NCBI RefSeq assembly: GCF_025947145.1
Contig: NZ_CP109999.1
Location: 1-64,000 of the forward strand
Direction: 5' to 3'
Length of the DNA stretch: 64,000 nucleotides
Origin: Flavobacterium sp. N1994
GTDB lineage: Bacteria > Bacteroidota > Bacteroidia > Flavobacteriales > Flavobacteriaceae
Position numbers and translations under genes: made by a program. How positions within the stretch are numbered: position 1 is the first letter of the stretch; each line of letters starts with the position of its first letter. Positions 11,501-20,416 of this stretch are shown piece after piece. Under the pieces are notes generated by a model. It was not told the origin of the DNA. It ran no database searches and saw nothing but the letters and a program-made list of their open reading frames with translations.

Positions 11501-14500
11501 GAAGACACGAAAGTAGTATTTACTTGCGAAGCTAAAACCGGCACACCGTTAAGAGTATCGTTAACCAACACGTTAGTGAAAGCCGTACCACCAGTTAAAC
11601 CATTTATAGGAGTACCCGCATCATCATTAGCGATGATTTGAGCAGCTGAAACAGAAACAGAAACAGTAGCTGTATCACAATTCGTTGGATTTAAGATTTC
11701 ACAGATTTGGTAAACCAAAGTATAAGAACCAGCAGGTGTTCCAGGAGCTACAAGTACGTTAGTACCTGAAAGCGTAATTCCAGGATTAGTAGAAGATACG
11801 AAAGTAGTATTTACTTGCGAAGCTAAAACCGGCACACCGTTAAGAGTATCGTTAACCAACACGTTAGTGAAAGCCGTACCACCAGTTAAACCATTTACAG
11901 GAGTACCCGCATCATCATTAGCGATGATTTGAGCAGCTGAAACAGAAACAGAAACAGTAGCTGTATCACAATTCGTTGGATTTAATTTTTCACAAATTTG
12001 ATAGGTAACTGTGTATGAACCAGCTGGAGTTCCGGGAGTTACATTCACAGAACCATTTACTGGATTAAGAGTAACACCAGAGTTAGTTGTAGAAACTTGA
12101 GTTAAGTTAATAGTTGCTAAAGTTGCAGGGTTACCATTAAGAGTATCATTAACTAATACATTAGCTAAAGACTGACCACCAGTTAAACCATTTATTGGTG
12201 AACCATTGTCATTCACAGCATCTATTACAGCATTAGTTACTAAAACAGTTACAGTAGCTGTATCACAATTCGTTGGATTTAATTTTTCACAAATTTGATA
12301 AGTAAGGATATAAGAACCAGAAGGAGTTCCTGGAGCTACGTTTACTGAACCAATAGCAGGATTAAGGGTTACTCCAGGATTAGTTGTTGCAACCTGAGTA
12401 AGATTGATATTACCTAGATTAGCAGGACCACCATTTAGAGTGTCATTAACCAATACATATGGAAATGATTGACCACCAGTAGCACCAACAATAGAAGTAC
12501 CTATATCATTTACAGCATCAATTACAGCGTTAGTAACAGAAACAGTAACAGTAGCTGTATCACAATTGGTTGTATTTAATTTTTCACAAATTTGATAAGT
12601 AAGAATATACGAACCAGAAGGAGTTCCTGGAGCTACATTTACTGAGCCGTTAGCAGTGTTAAGGGTAACGCCACTATTTGTAGTTGAAACTTGTGTTAAG
12701 TTCACTAAAGCTAAAGTAGCAGGTGCGCCATTAAGGGTATCGTTAACTAATACATTAGATAATGATTGACCACCTGAAGCACCAACGATAGAAGTACCAG
12801 CATCATTTACAGCATCAATTACAGCATTTGTAACAGAAACGGTAACCGTTGCCGTATCACAATTAGTTGGATTTATTTTTTCACATATTTGATATGTAAC
12901 TGTGTATGAACCAGATGGAGTACCAGGAGCCACATTCACCGAACCGTTAGCAGGGTTAAGAGTAACACCAGCATTTGTAGTTGAAACTTGTGTTAAATTT
13001 ACAGAAGCTAAACTAGCAGGAGCACCATTAAGGGTATCGTTAACTAATACATTAGCTAATGATTGACCACCTGAAGCACCAACAATAGGAGCACCAGCAT
13101 CATTCACTGCATCAATAATAGGTTTAGTTACTGTTATTGTTACAGTAGCAGGGTCACAATTTGTAGTTGGATTTAATTTTTCACATAAGTTATATACTAT
13201 AGTATAAGTTCCAGCAGGAGTTCCAGGAGGTACAGAAATTTGACCTGTATTTGTATCAATAACAGGAACTGGATTTCCGCCAATTGGAGTTGCAGGAGTG
13301 GTAACTGTAATATTAACTTGTGAAATAGTTGCTTGAACACCATTCAAGGTATCTGAACCATTACCGTTATTGTTTAAAACGTTTCCAGCATTTGGATTTC
13401 CTGTAGTTCCATTACCACCAGCAATAGTATCGTTTTGTGCAACAATTACTGGACATTTAGTAATAGTAAAAGGGAAGTTACATCCATTTCCGCCACCAGA
13501 AGGAACTGCATAATAAGTAACAGTTGAACCAGCTACCAGTGGAATAGGATTAGCATCTGTATATTGAATAGAATTTACAGTTACTGGGAAAGAATTATAA
13601 AATAATGATCCTACTGGAAAATTTGAAGCAATTTCAGAAGTTCCTACACTAGTACTAGTACTACAGTATGAAAAATGTCTTGTATAATCAGTATTTGGAC
13701 AGTTTTGTTGTACATAACTTGTACCATTAATAGCTGTATTAATTGGAGTTGCAATTGGTTCGCCAGCACAACTACCATTTACAGTATACCCTTGAATCAA
13801 ATTGGAATTATTCAAAGCTACATTTGTAGTATTACCAATACCTGTAGAATTTCCAACAACACCCATATTACTTCCACAAGTAGCGTTGCTTAAAATAGCA
13901 CAATCTGTTGTAGATTTTAATTTGAATGTTAATCTAGCTAATAAAGAGCTAGGATTTGCTGGTAAAACTAAAGTTCCAAAATCCCAAACAATGGATCCAG
14001 TTGCTCCTAAACTAGGATTAAATGAAATATTATTTGGTGTTGGAGTTGTTTGTGGACTAAATATTGTACCTGCAGCACTTCCTGCAACATAAGTTGCATT
14101 AAACGGAATAGGAATAATTAATTTATAATTATTTATTGCCTCTGTACCAATGTTTTTTATATCTACACTATAACCAGCTTCTTGACCTGGTAATATTGTG
14201 TAAGGTTGAACCGCTGGTGAACCATTGATAGTTGTGGCAGTGATTACACCTTCAACTTCTGGGATATAGGCATCAACAGACATTGCAATTGTATAAATAG
14301 AATAGGTATCCCCATTTGTACCATACAAGAATTTTGTTGCCGTTTGACTATTCCCAATAATACTATTGTTTGTATTAGGTATATTAACAATACCAATATC
14401 AATACCTGTATTATTTACCAAGTTAGGATTTCTCGTGCCTGGGGCAGTTATAGATGAATTGAAAAAATTATCTGGACTTGGTACCACACCATTTGCATTT

Positions 14501-15411
14501 CTACTTAATGTGGTGTAAGTGTTGCTAGCAAGTTTTTGTATTTTGAAGTAATCTCCTGTATACCCAACATCACCTTCACTGGCCATAAATCCAATTTTCA
14601 TACCTACGTTACCAGATTGTACAGTATTAAAACCTGAAACAGGTAACTCTAAACCTGCAGATGAGTTTCCAGCATCAACATAATAATAACCATCAAAAAT
14701 AGTTACATCTCTCCATTTCATTTTTGAGTTTTGATAAATAACTATCATTCCCCATCCACCAGAGAAACCAGTTCCACTAGTTTGACCTCCTTCTAAAAGA
14801 GCCATATCAGCAACAGTATATTTACCTATACCATTCTGTCTTACATAATCAGTAACTTCTGCATAGGCAGCGTAAATATTATCTTCAGTCCCTGAAGGAT
14901 AATAAATATCACCAGCAGCAGCTGTAATGTCAGTGTATGAACTAGCAGTTGGCCCTTTAAGTTTAACTACTCTTTTATTAAAAGTTTTAGTTACACTATT
15001 TTTAGTTACATTAAAAGTTTGGTTTGGAGAACCAGCTCCGGTCCAATATAACCCTGCAAACACTATGGTTGAACATGAGGGAACAGATCCATTTTCAGAA
15101 GCAATTTCTAATGTTGAAGATGATGAATTAAAAGTGCTAGAGTCACCATCTGTGTCAACATAAACCATAGATTGGTTATTATTGTTTTGAGTTGCAGAGT
15201 AATTCTGTGGAGTCAAACAAGTATTCCCAAACATGGTGAAATCACCTTTCACATTGTAAATCTTTTTAGTTGGACTAAACTGTGAGGTTCTTTGGGTAAA
15301 TACTTTTTTAGCTTGAGCATTAATTGTTGTTGAAAACCCAAAAAGGATAGCAAACAATACAACTAATTGCTTAAGTTTTTTTACGATTGAGTTGAAGTAT
15401 AAATTTTTCAT
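2581..15411 (-). CDS. Giant T9SS type B repeat adhesin (SprB-like), intact N-terminal 1.9k residues, C-terminal half frameshifted
   Basis: Start chosen at 15411 (MKNLYFNSIVKK), which gives a clean signal peptide ending TTINAQA; an in-frame ATG at 15450 would add 13 unlikely residues. The frame is open to 9778. Order: signal peptide; unique N-terminal domain to about residue 640 with a DUF11-like part; about twelve 97-residue Ig/cadherin-like units (NVLVNDTLNG...PGTPAGSYT); about 22 HYR-like 87-residue units; a few divergent HYR units (about 2.9-3.9 kb); and a C-terminal T9SS type B domain. That last domain shows ITPNGDGLNEFFDIEH, GRATVSKSQELPTG and a frame-corrected end NVNKDGYLYLTR plus TAA at 2581. 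Corrected length is roughly 4,280 residues. Likely exported by T9SS and held on the cell surface, possibly for gliding or adhesion (inference). Between 2.6 and 10.0 kb many single-base indels break the frame, most likely sequence errors. Confidence 0.82.
3912..9600 (-). repeat. About 22 tandem 261-bp (87-residue) HYR-like units with a higher-order period near 2.07 kb
   Basis: Nineteen type A units are nearly identical in DNA; they contain NGQCAGSK, TWTLVDACGN, APQTQTITVTDN, TTADCTFD and EADNCSSDLQ. Each has four cysteines, consistent with disulfide-stabilised HYR-type folds. Three type B units (VQCNGSGNTDELQAWLN, then TATDACNNSS) begin at about 4921, 6985 and 9069, so the array is built of blocks of about eight units. 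Small indels are scattered through most units. Confidence 0.9.
9897..13430 (-). repeat. About twelve 291-bp (97-residue) Ig/cadherin-like units, seven nearly identical
   Basis: The seven units from about 9897 to 11948 differ by only a few bases each and read AQIIANDDAGTPVNGLTGG, NVLVNDTLNGVPVLASQ, LVYQICEILNPTNCDTATV. Those from 11948 to 13430 are more diverged (NLTQVSTTN type). The gradient suggests recent expansion at the 3' side of the block. In the last unit (about 9980-9990) an inserted A and a lost G cancel out and turn PAGSY into LLVSY, a compensated indel typical of sequence error. Confidence 0.88.
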
Positions 15412-15433
15412 ATATTCTCTTTTTATCAATTTC

Positions 15434-15979
15434 TTATTGATTTCTATCACCTTTATCTACTTTATAAAATATACTAAATCTACTATCATAATTTCCAATA
15501 TGACTAGAAATAACATTACTAGTAGTATTGATGTTTGATATAAAATAGATGTATTTCAAATTAGGAAAATTTGAAAAGGCAGCTAAATCAATAACTGAAT
15601 TTAATTCACTTGTGGTATTGATTAAAATAGTTACAATTTCAATATTCTGTTTTTCAGTAATTGAATTGTTTACTTGACCTAACGAACTTGCATCCGTGTA
15701 GAGATTAGTAGGAGCATCTCCATAAGTCTTCACAACACCTTGATAAAAATAGGTAGAGGATTGAACTTGAGTTACCAGATCGTTCAGACGCTGAATATTA
15801 ACGGCACTAGTACCAGAACTTGCAATACGAGCTGTACCCGAAGTTCTTGCTGATGCTAGTAATGAATTCAACTCTGTTACAACGACGGTTCCATCTTGAC
15901 TAGCTCTCAAACCCTGTTGGGCAAAGACTCCAGAACAAAATGAAACTAACATTAACAGTAATAATAGTTTTTGTTTCAT
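15434..15979 (-). CDS. Small secreted protein heading the adhesin operon
   Basis: A protein of 181 residues when started at the ATG at 15979 (MKQKLLLLLMLVSFCSGVFA, then QQG). That start gives an ideal Bacteroidota signal peptide; an upstream ATG at 16051 would place 24 polar residues before it. The mature part is Ser/Thr/Asn rich. It ends with a leucine-rich-repeat-like stretch (SVIDLAAFSNFPNLKYIYF) and a basic tail. The stop lies 22 bp before the adhesin start, so the two are probably co-transcribed. I do not recognise a named family. It may help or accompany the adhesin in the periplasm or at the surface; that is inferred from position only. Confidence 0.75.
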   Translation of the reverse strand: MKQKLLLLLMLVSFCSGVFAQQGLRASQDGTVVVTELNSLLASARTSGTARIASSGTSAVNIQRLNDLVTQVQSSTYFYQGVVKTYGDAPTNLYTDASSLGQVNNSITEKQNIEIVTILINTTSELNSVIDLAAFSNFPNLKYIYFISNINTTSNVISSHIGNYDSRFSIFYKVDKGDRNQ

Positions 15980-16692
15980 GACTTGACTTGTTTTTTCAAA
16001 CGGTAGATTTGTTTGATGGTTAAATAATACATTTGGGCTATTTGTTTTCATACAATTAGTTTTTGAAAATAATTTTACAAAAAAATTACGAAATAATTTC
16101 GGGCGTGAAGTTGTTTAGAAGTAGGCATAAAGGTTAATAGTTATTTTGGGTCATACTATTCGTGTGCTAAATTATATACTAAACTATCAATGCACCCAAA
16201 TTTTTCTACAAACAACACAAAAACTCGTTTAAAAGACATTTTTCTTTGTTTTTAAAGCCTCAGTTCTAGGTTTACTCTTGTTTTTTCTTTGATTTTTGAC
16301 ATTTCATTTGGGGTTTTAAGGGTTCTATTTTATAATTTTATATTGTTTTACAGTTCGAAAGTAGATAGTTTTATTTTAATCACCAAAAAAAACATCGATA
16401 AAATGCGTTATTTTATAGATAAAGTGCATTTTTTAACATATTTAAATAGAAAAAGACTACAAAAATAATTAACAACATTGTGTTTATAACATTTTTGATT
16501 TTTTAACTTTTTTTATAGAAAAATCATTATTCATTATTTTTGTTAATGTAAGATTTTTGATAAGCTAATTACTTTCTTGTTTTGCGATTAAGTATAGAAT
16601 GAATCAAAAACCTAAACTTATCTTATCGATATTATTTCATAATAAACATTAATACCTTAAATTTATACACTCAAAACTAAGGAGTCTTATTC
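15980..16692. other. AT-rich divergent intergenic region
   Basis: About 0.7 kb separates the minus-strand adhesin operon from the plus-strand polyphosphate genes. I see no ORF with gene-like features. TATTTTTG at 16535-16542 (plus) and at 16467-16460 (minus) match the Bacteroidota -7 consensus TAnnTTTG, but neither has a TTG at the usual distance, so promoter calls here are weak. Confidence 0.5.
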
Positions 16693-17178
16693 ATGAAACA
16701 ATTAATACTGGTTCGTCATGCCAAATCAAGTTGGGAAACGTCGCTTCGCGATTATGATAGACCGTTAACCAGTAATGGTATTCAAGATGCTCATTTGGTT
16801 TCTTCGCACGTTAGTAATCTTGTACCAAAAACTTTTTTAGTTTGGAGTAGTGCTTCAAAAAGAGCCTCAGAAACGGCAATAATTTTTGCCCAAAACATAT
16901 CCTTTCCTGTTGAAAGCATACAATTTAAAGAAGACTTATATACTTTCGATGAAAGAAAATTGGAGCAAATTATCAAATCATGTTCTGATGAATACGATCA
17001 TTTAATCGTTTTTGGTCATAACGAAGCGATTACCAATTTTGTCAATAAATTTGGAAATATTTTTACTGATAATGTTTCAACTTCTGGGTTTGTAAACATT
17101 ATATTTGAGCAGGATAGATGGAAAGAAATTAGTAACGGAATTACCAAAAAAATTATTTTTCCAAGAGATTTAAAATAA
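16693..17178 (+). CDS. SixA-like phosphohistidine phosphatase
   Basis: 161 residues, the normal length for SixA-type histidine phosphatases. The catalytic RHA(K) motif is at residues 8-10 (LVRHAKSSW), the second arginine comes soon after, and the late histidine is in VFGHNEAITNF. Family function: removes phosphate from phosphohistidine, as in E. coli SixA acting on phosphotransfer proteins; the substrate here is unknown. Only 2 bp separate it from ppk1, a histidine-phosphorylated enzyme, so the two are very likely one operon. Dephosphorylation of PPK1 or of a polyphosphate-linked regulator is a tempting guess without direct evidence. Confidence 0.88.
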   Translation: MKQLILVRHAKSSWETSLRDYDRPLTSNGIQDAHLVSSHVSNLVPKTFLVWSSASKRASETAIIFAQNISFPVESIQFKEDLYTFDERKLEQIIKSCSDEYDHLIVFGHNEAITNFVNKFGNIFTDNVSTSGFVNIIFEQDRWKEISNGITKKIIFPRDLK

Positions 17179-17180
17179 GT

Positions 17181-19304
17181 ATGAATACAGAAATAGGTTT
17201 TCGATATATAGATAGAGAAAAAAGTTGGTTAGCATTTAATGATAGAGTATTACAAGAGGCTGCCGATGAGACAGTTCCATTACTAGAGAGACTTCGTTTC
17301 ATAGGTATTTTTTCAAATAATTTGGATGAATTTTTTAGGGTTAGATTTGCCGCTATTCGCCGTTTGAGTTTGACAGGGGTTTCCGGAGAGAAAATACTTG
17401 GTGGAATTTCTGCGCAACAATTGGTTAAAGATATTACTGAAATTGTGATTAAGCAACAATCAGAAAGTTTGCAAGTACTCAATAAGATTGAAAAAGAGTT
17501 GGTTAAACAAAATATCATTATCATAAACGAAAAGGAAGTCTCAACGGAACATGAGCATTTTATTAAAAATTTCTTCATCCAAAAAATCAGCCCAGAATTA
17601 GTTACCATCATTCTTAATGATTTAGCCGAATTCCCATTACTTAAAGACACTTCAGGATATTTGGCCATTAAGTTAGTAATGAGAACTGAGCAAAAACCTA
17701 AGATGTTAGGCTTGGTTAAAACCAAATCTGAAGTACGTTATGCCATTATCGAAATCCCAAAAAACACCAATAGAGTAGTGGAGCTTCCAGCTAAAGATGG
17801 GAAACAATATTTAATGTTGTTAGACGATGTTATTCGATACAATCTAAGTAGCATTTTTAATATTTTTGATTACGAAAGTATTTCGGCGCATATGATAAAA
17901 ATTACTCGTGATGCCCAGCTAGATATTGATAGTGACATGAGTAAAAGCATGCTGGAAAAAATTGCTACTTCTGTAAAAGATAGAAGAATTGGAGAGCCTG
18001 TGCGTTTTGTTTACGATCAATCTATTGATAAAGACACGTTAAAATTTTTCCTTTCCAAAATGGGAATCGATGCTTCAGATGGTGTTATTCCTGGAGGACG
18101 TTACCATAATCGTCGTGATTATATGAACTTTCCTAACCTAGGAAGATATGATTTGTTGTATCCACCAAGAGTACCATTGCCTGTCGAAGGCTTATCTCTA
18201 GATGGTAGTATTTTAAATCGGATTGCTCAAAAAGATTACTTAGTTAATGCTCCATTTCAGTCATTTTCTTATCTAATAAAATTCTTGAGAGAAGCGGCTT
18301 TAGACCCAACAGTAACTTCAATAAAAATTACGTTATATCGTTTAGCCAAAAACTCTCAAATAGTTAGTTCGCTTATCAATGCTGCCAAAAACGGAAAGAA
18401 AGTTACTGTGCAAATCGAACTCCAAGCCCGCTTTGATGAAGCGAGTAATATTTCCTATGCAGAGCAAATGCAACAAGAAGGAATTGAACTTATTTTCGGT
18501 ATCAAAGGCCTAAAAGTGCACAGTAAAATATGCTTGATTGATAGAATAGAACAAGGAAAAGTTAAGCGATATGGTTTTATTTCTACTGGGAATTTCAATG
18601 AAAGTACCGCCAAAATATACACAGATTTAACCTTATTTACCAGCCATCAACAAATATTAAAAGACATTGGTAAAGTCTTTGATTTCTTCGATGTTAACTA
18701 TAGAATTCATCGTTTTAAACATCTAATAGTTTCTCCGCATTACACTCGATCTAGATTCTATAAACTTATCGATAGAGAAATTAACAACGCCACTATTGGA
18801 CGCCCAGCCTACATTAATTTAAAAATGAATAGCCTTTCGGATTATCCAATGATTGATAAATTATACGAAGCGAGCAATGCAGGTGTCAAGATTAAATTGC
18901 AAATTAGAGGGATTTGTTCTTTAATTCCGGGTGTTAAAGGAATGAGCGAAAATATTGAAGCGGTTAGTATTGTTGACTACTTTTTAGAGCACACCCGTTC
19001 CTATATTTTTTGCAATAATGACGACCCTGAGGTGTACATTTCCTCAGCCGATTTTATGACTAGAAATTTGGATGGTAGAGTAGAAGTGACCTGTCCAATT
19101 TATGATGAAGAAATAAAAAAACAAATTATAGATACTTTCAACATCGGTTGGAAAGGAAATGTAAAAGCCCGTTTTCATTCGGAGAAATTCGAGAATAAAT
19201 ACCGAGTTCGTGCCGAAAATGAGCCTGTTTTCCGAGCCCAACATGAAATGTATAATTACTATCGGGATCGTCTAGAAGTGTTGCAAGACGATATATTACA
19301 TTAA
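17181..19304 (+). CDS. ppk1: Polyphosphate kinase 1
   Basis: 707 residues, the usual PPK1 size. It makes inorganic polyphosphate reversibly from ATP at the membrane. Seen: N-terminal domain (RYIDREKSWLAFNDRVL), then two phospholipase-D-like catalytic domains. The first holds the expected autophosphorylated histidine in KGLKVHSKICLI; the second has a FISTGNFNESTAKIYTDL block and a DGRVEVTCPI block near the end. It follows the SixA-like gene by 2 bp and precedes the exopolyphosphatase by 32 bp, so synthesis and breakdown of polyphosphate are co-encoded. No frameshift or truncation seen. Confidence 0.96.
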   Translation: MNTEIGFRYIDREKSWLAFNDRVLQEAADETVPLLERLRFIGIFSNNLDEFFRVRFAAIRRLSLTGVSGEKILGGISAQQLVKDITEIVIKQQSESLQVLNKIEKELVKQNIIIINEKEVSTEHEHFIKNFFIQKISPELVTIILNDLAEFPLLKDTSGYLAIKLVMRTEQKPKMLGLVKTKSEVRYAIIEIPKNTNRVVELPAKDGKQYLMLLDDVIRYNLSSIFNIFDYESISAHMIKITRDAQLDIDSDMSKSMLEKIATSVKDRRIGEPVRFVYDQSIDKDTLKFFLSKMGIDASDGVIPGGRYHNRRDYMNFPNLGRYDLLYPPRVPLPVEGLSLDGSILNRIAQKDYLVNAPFQSFSYLIKFLREAALDPTVTSIKITLYRLAKNSQIVSSLINAAKNGKKVTVQIELQARFDEASNISYAEQMQQEGIELIFGIKGLKVHSKICLIDRIEQGKVKRYGFISTGNFNESTAKIYTDLTLFTSHQQILKDIGKVFDFFDVNYRIHRFKHLIVSPHYTRSRFYKLIDREINNATIGRPAYINLKMNSLSDYPMIDKLYEASNAGVKIKLQIRGICSLIPGVKGMSENIEAVSIVDYFLEHTRSYIFCNNDDPEVYISSADFMTRNLDGRVEVTCPIYDEEIKKQIIDTFNIGWKGNVKARFHSEKFENKYRVRAENEPVFRAQHEMYNYYRDRLEVLQDDILH

Positions 19305-19336
19305 TTACGGTTACCTAAATTTATTTGCCTCAAGAT

Positions 19337-20227
19337 ATGATTTCTATTAAAAAATATGCAGCAATTGATATTGGTTCCAATGCCATGCGATTGCTCATTA
19401 CCAATATTGTTGAACAAAAAGATGCTCCAGCACAATTCAATAAAAGTGCCTTGATTCGGGTGCCTATTCGTTTAGGGCAAGATGCTTTTACTGTTGGTGA
19501 AATCTCTAATGACAATATTGATAGAATGATTGATGCCATGAAAGCTTTCAAGTTATTAATGAAAGTGTATAAAGTAGAAAAGTACAAAGCCTGTGCTACA
19601 TCTGCGATGCGTGAGGCCTACAATGGTAAGGAAGTCGCCAAAATCATCTGCGAAAAATGTGATATTGATATTGATATCATCGACGGAAAAATTGAAGCTA
19701 CAATCATTGCTTCTTCCGATTTACACGATTTCTTGAAAACCGACAAAACTTATTTGTATGTGGATGTAGGCGGTGGTAGCACTGAGTTCTCCTTATTTAC
19801 CGATGGTCACATGATAGCTTCCAAATCCTTCAAAATAGGAACGGTTCGTTTGCTGAACAATATGGTAAGCGATATCGTTTGGGAAGAAATAGAAAAATGG
19901 ATAAAAACCCACACCGAAGAATTTGACGAAGTGATACTTATCGGCTCAGGAGGGAACATCAATAAGTTATTCAAACTCTCGGGTAAATTGCAAGACAAAC
20001 CGCTATCTTATTTATATTTAAACTCACAATACCAATATTTAAACTCACTAACCTACGAGCAACGTATCGCCGAATTAGCCTTAAACACTGACCGTGCCGA
20101 CGTTATCATTCCAGCTACCAGAGTATACCTAAATGCTATGAAATGGAGTGGTGCCCGACAATTGTTTGTGCCCAAAATAGGGCTAGCCGACGGTATCGTG
20201 AAAGCTTTATATCAGGGAACAATTTAA
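19337..20227 (+). CDS. ppx: Exopolyphosphatase / Ppx-GppA family phosphatase
   Basis: 297 residues from the ATG at 19337 (MISIKKYAAIDIGSNAMRLL). A TTG at 19325 would add four residues and is less likely. It is an actin-fold (ASKHA) phosphatase: phosphate-1 motif AAIDIGSNAMRLL, phosphate-2 motif YVDVGGGSTEFSLF, and LIGSGGNINKLF near residue 200. It is of the short form, lacking the C-terminal HD-type extension of E. coli Ppx. Family role: release of phosphate from polyphosphate chain ends or hydrolysis of pppGpp; the ppk1 neighbour favours polyphosphate. Part of the sixA-ppk1-ppx operon. Confidence 0.93.
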   Translation: MISIKKYAAIDIGSNAMRLLITNIVEQKDAPAQFNKSALIRVPIRLGQDAFTVGEISNDNIDRMIDAMKAFKLLMKVYKVEKYKACATSAMREAYNGKEVAKIICEKCDIDIDIIDGKIEATIIASSDLHDFLKTDKTYLYVDVGGGSTEFSLFTDGHMIASKSFKIGTVRLLNNMVSDIVWEEIEKWIKTHTEEFDEVILIGSGGNINKLFKLSGKLQDKPLSYLYLNSQYQYLNSLTYEQRIAELALNTDRADVIIPATRVYLNAMKWSGARQLFVPKIGLADGIVKALYQGTI

Positions 20228-20229
20228 TT

Positions 20230-20415
20230 ATGAAAACATTCAGAATCATTTGCTTTATTGCCAGTATCGCCCTTATTGGAATACATTTTTATGAAATCGA
20301 TTATAACAATTTAAGTTCCTCAGAGAACAAGAATCATTACCTTGGAATTGCCTCGATGACTATGATAGGATTTCTTTTCTTGACGCAAATAATTAAGGAA
20401 AGGAAAAAAGAATAA
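20230..20415 (+). CDS. Small membrane protein of unknown function
   Basis: 61 residues from the ATG at 20230, two bases after the ppx stop. It has two hydrophobic segments (residues 3-19 and about 38-54) joined by a polar loop (DYNNLSSSENKN) and ends with a charged KERKKE tail. Tight spacing suggests co-transcription with ppx. No family recognised; a role in the polyphosphate operon is not shown by sequence. Confidence 0.65.
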   Translation: MKTFRIICFIASIALIGIHFYEIDYNNLSSSENKNHYLGIASMTMIGFLFLTQIIKERKKE

Positions 20416-20416
20416 A

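Noticed and set aside
3912..13430. CRISPR array
   Set aside because: The repeats are coding, 261 or 291 bp long and without unique spacers of constant size.
16052..16692. Non-coding RNA in the 16 kb gap
   Set aside because: AT-rich, no stable hairpin plus T-run and no conserved motif recognised.
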